This document shows, one piece after another, positions 60,889 through 64,000 of a DNA stretch of 64,000 nucleotides. Source of the DNA: Cytophagales bacterium (GTDB taxonomy: Bacteria; Bacteroidota; Bacteroidia; Cytophagales; Cyclobacteriaceae). The notes beneath the pieces are model-generated. The model saw only the letters and a program-made list of their open reading frames with translations. It made no database searches and was not told the DNA's origin. Position numbers and translations under genes: made by a program. Each line of letters begins with the position of its first letter. Position 1 is the stretch's first letter. The DNA lies in NCBI GenBank assembly GCA_020402945.1, contig JADBYQ010000060.1, positions 1 through 64,000 on the forward strand, read 5' to 3'.

Positions 60889-62819
60889 TCACTCGCGACA
60901 CCATTGAAGATGTTAAAAACCGCATCGATATTGTAGATGTGATTAGTGACTTTATCACGCTTAAGAAGTCCGGTGCGAATTACAAGGCGCTTAGTCCATT
61001 CGCCAACGAAAAGACACCATCTTTTTTTGTGGTACCGGCAAAAGGGATTTTTAAAGACTTTAGCAGCGGAAAAGGAGGGGACGCTTTTTCGTTTGTGATG
61101 GAGCACGAAAAGCTAAGCTATGCCGAAGCCATCCGCTACCTGGCAAAAAAGTATGGAGTTGAAATCAAAGAAGATAAACTAAGTGACGAGGGAAAGGCCG
61201 AGCAAAGTGAGCGCGAAGGTCTTTACATACTCATGAACTTTGCCAAAGAGTATTATAAAAATATTCTTCACTCCCATGACGAAGGCAAGGGCATAGGACT
61301 TAGCTATTTTCGCGAACGAGGTTTTACGGATCGCACGATCGAAAAATTTGAATTAGGTTTCGCTTTAGAAGGGTGGGAGCATTTCAGTAAAGAAGCCATT
61401 GCAAAAGGCTACAATAAGGAACTACTGGAAAAAACCGGTTTGGTCGTTAAGAAAGAAGATAACCCTGACGGAACAATAAGAACTTATGATCGATTTCGCG
61501 GTCGCGTAATTTTCCCAGTTCACAATATTTCGGGGAAAGTGATTGCATTTGGTGCCCGCATGATGGGCAAGGAAAAGAATCAACCCAAATACATCAATTC
61601 ACCTGAGACAGACATTTATCACAAGAGTGATGTGTTGTACGGTTTGTATCAGGGGAAGAACGCCATTCGCCAACAAGATGTTTGTTACTTGGTCGAGGGG
61701 TACACCGATGTGATTTCAATGCATCAATCCGATGTGGAAAATGTGGTGGCATCCTCGGGTACAGCACTTACTGAAAACCAAATCAAACTGATCCATCGTT
61801 TCACGGAGAACGTAACCGTTTTGTTTGATGGCGACTCGGCAGGTATCAAGGCTGCTCTGCGAGGCATCGACATGATTTTAAAAGGTGGCCTCAACGTTCG
61901 TGTAGTTTTATTCCCCGATGGTGAGGATCCCGATAGCTATTCGCGCAAAGTAGGAACCACGGAGTTTCAAAAATTCCTGAAGGCGAACCAGCGTGATTTC
62001 GTTTCATTCAAAATTGATATCATTTCTAAGGATGTTGATAATGACCCAATTAAGCAAGGCCAAGCTGTAATTGAAATAGTAACTAGTCTAGCAAGTATTC
62101 CAGACGAAGGAAAGCGATCGCCATATTATGAGTTAGCTGCTAAGAAACTGGGAGTCAAAGCAGAAGTAATAATTGGTGAGACAAATAAGATTAGAGTAAA
62201 GGCGGAAAAAAATCTATCAAAGGAGGCTTACCAAGAGGAATTCAAAAACCTTCCCAAGGAGTTAATTGATGATCGAATTTTTGTCACTACTGATTCGCAG
62301 ATATATTTTCAAGAAAGAGAGACTATTCGATTGCTTCTAAACTATGCAAATAACCAATTGGAGAATCAGAAACTTTCTGATTTTATTCTACATGAGTTAG
62401 ATGATGTAGTTTTTAAAAATGTAACATTTAATAAAATATATTCCGTATTTAAGGAAGGAATAGCAAATGGGGAAATACTCGATAATCAATTTTTTCTGCG
62501 CAATGATGACAATGATGTGAAGAGAGTCGTCACCGATTTGATTACCCCTAGGTACGAGACTAGTCAGCATTGGGGCGATAAATTCCATATTTATTTCTCA
62601 AAAGAGGCAGATATATTGAACGAAATGGCGTTGACCAATGTCTTGCGGTTAAAGTTTAGAGTTGTTCAGAAAATGATGGAAGATAATTTGCAATTGGTGA
62701 AGCAGGCCGAGTTATCCGATGATTTGGATCTGTTGGATAAATCGCTGGAAACACAAACGGGACTAAAAAAAGCGGAAACAGAACTAGCTGGCCTTTTAGG
62801 CATAGTGGTAGCGAAATAA
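60885..62819 (+). CDS. dnaG: DNA primase DnaG with altered zinc ribbon
   Basis: 644 residues from a TTG (TTGATCACTCGC), which gives the usual start ITRDTIEDVKNRIDIVDVIS. Where zinc-ribbon primases have C-H-C-C, this one reads YKALSPFANEKTPSFFV and FKDFSSGKGGDAFSF, with Ser, Ala, Asp and Ser. The TOPRIM core is intact: YLVEGYTDVISMHQSD and VLFDGDSAGIKAALRG. The C-terminal part should bind the DnaB helicase. Makes the RNA primers for replication. As far as I recall, similar losses occur in relatives within Bacteroidota. Confidence 0.93.
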   Translation: MITRDTIEDVKNRIDIVDVISDFITLKKSGANYKALSPFANEKTPSFFVVPAKGIFKDFSSGKGGDAFSFVMEHEKLSYAEAIRYLAKKYGVEIKEDKLSDEGKAEQSEREGLYILMNFAKEYYKNILHSHDEGKGIGLSYFRERGFTDRTIEKFELGFALEGWEHFSKEAIAKGYNKELLEKTGLVVKKEDNPDGTIRTYDRFRGRVIFPVHNISGKVIAFGARMMGKEKNQPKYINSPETDIYHKSDVLYGLYQGKNAIRQQDVCYLVEGYTDVISMHQSDVENVVASSGTALTENQIKLIHRFTENVTVLFDGDSAGIKAALRGIDMILKGGLNVRVVLFPDGEDPDSYSRKVGTTEFQKFLKANQRDFVSFKIDIISKDVDNDPIKQGQAVIEIVTSLASIPDEGKRSPYYELAAKKLGVKAEVIIGETNKIRVKAEKNLSKEAYQEEFKNLPKELIDDRIFVTTDSQIYFQERETIRLLLNYANNQLENQKLSDFILHELDDVVFKNVTFNKIYSVFKEGIANGEILDNQFFLRNDDNDVKRVVTDLITPRYETSQHWGDKFHIYFSKEADILNEMALTNVLRLKFRVVQKMMEDNLQLVKQAELSDDLDLLDKSLETQTGLKKAETELAGLLGIVVAK

Positions 62820-62872
62820 CGGAACTCTTGGTTGGAAAGATTGTTAATAATAGGTACGGAAAGTAGAAACGA

Positions 62873-64000
62873 ATGAGCGATAAAGTTAAAATTAACACCA
62901 TTGAAGAGGCCATTGAGGAAATCAAAAATGGCAAAGTAATCATTGTGGTTGATGATGAAGACCGTGAGAATGAAGGTGACTTCATTTGTGCAGCCGAATC
63001 GATCACACCAGAAATTGTAAACTTCATGGCGACACACGGCCGAGGTTTGATTTGTGCCTCGCTAAGCGAAGAGCGGTGCGAAGAATTGGGTCTTGAGTTA
63101 ATGGTCGGAAAAAATACGGCCGTTTATGAAACAAACTTCACCGTTTCTGTTGATCTAATTGGCCATGGTTGTACCACGGGAATTTCTGCCCACGATCGTT
63201 TCAAAACAATCAAGGCATTAGTAGATCCGGAAACAAAACCTGAAGAGCTGGGTAAACCCGGACACATCTTTCCGCTCAAAGCAAAGAAAGAAGGTGTGCT
63301 GAGAAGAGCAGGTCATACGGAGGCGTCCATTGATTTTGCGAGGTTAGCCGGATTTAGATCGGCCGGTGTCTTGGTGGAGATCTTGAATGAAGACGGGTCG
63401 ATGGCTCGATTGCCTGAATTGCAAAAAGTGGCTGAACGATTTAACTTAAAATTGGTAACCATCAAGGATCTCATTGCGTACCGGATGAAGATGGAGAGCC
63501 AGGTGAAAAGACAAGTAGACGTAAACTTGCCAACCATGTTGGGCGATTTTAAGTTGGCAGCATTTGAACAGTTAAATACGCACGAGGTCCACATGGCATT
63601 AATTAAAGGAACATGGGAGAAGGATGAACCTGTGATGGTTCGTGTTCATTCTTCTTGCGTCACGGGAGATATTTTTGGTTCCTGCCGTTGCGACTGCGGC
63701 CCCCAATTGCATAGCGCCATGCGGATGGTTGAGCGGGAAGGAAAAGGAGTGGTGCTATATATGAAACAAGAAGGCAGAGGAATTGGATTGCTGAACAAGT
63801 TGAAAGCCTACAAACTACAAGAAGAAGGCCTCGATACCGTGGAAGCAAATTTGCAGTTGGGTTTTGATATGGATAATCGCGACTATGGTATTGGTGCTCA
63901 AATCCTACACGATTTAGGCATTCGCAAAATTCGATTGATTACAAATAATCCAAAGAAGCGCGTTGGATTGATGGGTTATGGGCTAGAGATCGTGGAAAAC
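62873..64000 (+). CDS. ribBA: Bifunctional riboflavin enzyme RibBA, cut by window end
   Basis: 376 codons are visible and the gene continues past 64000. Residues about 1-205 are DHBP synthase (RibB): [28 protein letters not shown] and [14 protein letters not shown]. From about 210 it is GTP cyclohydrolase II (RibA): [20 protein letters not shown] with zinc Cys residues and [18 protein letters not shown]. Supplies both precursors of riboflavin. The ATG at 62873 is the natural start; it lies 53 bases after dnaG. Confidence 0.95.
   Translation, partial: MSDKVKINTIEEAIEEIKNGKVIIVVDDEDRENEGDFICAAESITPEIVNFMATHGRGLICASLSEERCEELGLELMVGKNTAVYETNFTVSVDLIGHGCTTGISAHDRFKTIKALVDPETKPEELGKPGHIFPLKAKKEGVLRRAGHTEASIDFARLAGFRSAGVLVEILNEDGSMARLPELQKVAERFNLKLVTIKDLIAYRMKMESQVKRQVDVNLPTMLGDFKLAAFEQLNTHEVHMALIKGTWEKDEPVMVRVHSSCVTGDIFGSCRCDCGPQLHSAMRMVEREGKGVVLYMKQEGRGIGLLNKLKAYKLQEEGLDTVEANLQLGFDMDNRDYGIGAQILHDLGIRKIRLITNNPKKRVGLMGYGLEIVEN

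Noticed and set aside
1-64000. CRISPR array, rRNA genes, intact prophage or complete insertion sequence
   Set aside because: No regularly spaced long repeats, no rRNA-like stretches and no transposase, integrase or phage structural genes were seen on either strand.

Overview
The window looks like chromosomal DNA of a Bacteroidota bacterium, most likely order Cytophagales. The reasons are: three secreted proteins ending in type IX secretion (T9SS) C-terminal domains, a PorX-type T9SS regulator, a fused LpxC-FabZ, an HmuY/TonB-receptor pair, families largely confined to Bacteroidota (DUF3822, DUF4296, DUF5618, HYC_CC_PP), and recurring TAnnTTTG promoter boxes close upstream of genes. I see no rRNA, no CRISPR array and no intact insertion sequence. 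One tRNA is present. Genes are tightly packed, with many 1-17 base overlaps.

Layout. 1-480: the end of a HigA-like antitoxin, a nested hairpin and three 30-base-spaced repeats, which look like debris of mobile DNA. 490-6830: saccharopine dehydrogenase, a glycosyltransferase, a YkgJ-type Cys-cluster protein, a periplasmic thioredoxin, a CHRD lipoprotein and a tandem pair of LPP20-like lipoproteins. 7025-12261: mostly minus-strand housekeeping genes (pyrE, coaD, DUF3822, two NUDIX proteins, DUF423, YggS). 12311-14479: a GH3-like protein and a LysE-type exporter. 14604-17671: a candidate metal-handling triad (Cys-rich HYC_CC_PP protein, HMA-domain protein, TonB receptor). 17674-20480: a Bat-like cluster (DUF58, membrane protein, vWA protein). 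20689-23405: DUF4296 lipoprotein and MutS2. 23411-23878: a DUF2283 gene behind a doubly broken DUF4258-like partner that standard ORF calling would miss.

24607-29916 is a minus-strand lipid A operon (HD protein, lpxD, lpxC-fabZ, lpxA, ABC ATPase). Divergent from it run porX, tsaE and alanine dehydrogenase (30055-33263). 33313-38558 holds an ABA4-like membrane protein, two SGNH hydrolases tail to tail, and a TesA | YbbA-YbbP type divergent unit. 39489-45219 is a three-gene overlapping unit: an amidotransferase-fold protein, a small lipoprotein and a large ASP-box T9SS protein. 45336-50498 carries a MacB-like permease and a heme-type uptake locus (AraC regulator, TonB receptor, HmuY). tRNA-Met(CAT) lies at 50917. 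51021-58839 holds a HAD hydrolase, a site-2 protease, a T9SS protein, a PASTA protein, Ddl and an M43 T9SS protease. 58940-64000 carries NifU, Mrp, DUF5618, DnaG and a RibBA cut by the window end.

Themes: envelope building (lipid A, Ddl, PASTA), surface export through T9SS with its regulator PorX, and TonB-dependent uptake. The most noteworthy items are the doubly broken DUF4258 gene, an HmuY homologue without any histidine, a primase whose zinc-ribbon ligands are all replaced, an odd T-loop in tRNA-Met, and the metal triad. All function calls come from reading the sequence; no database search was run.
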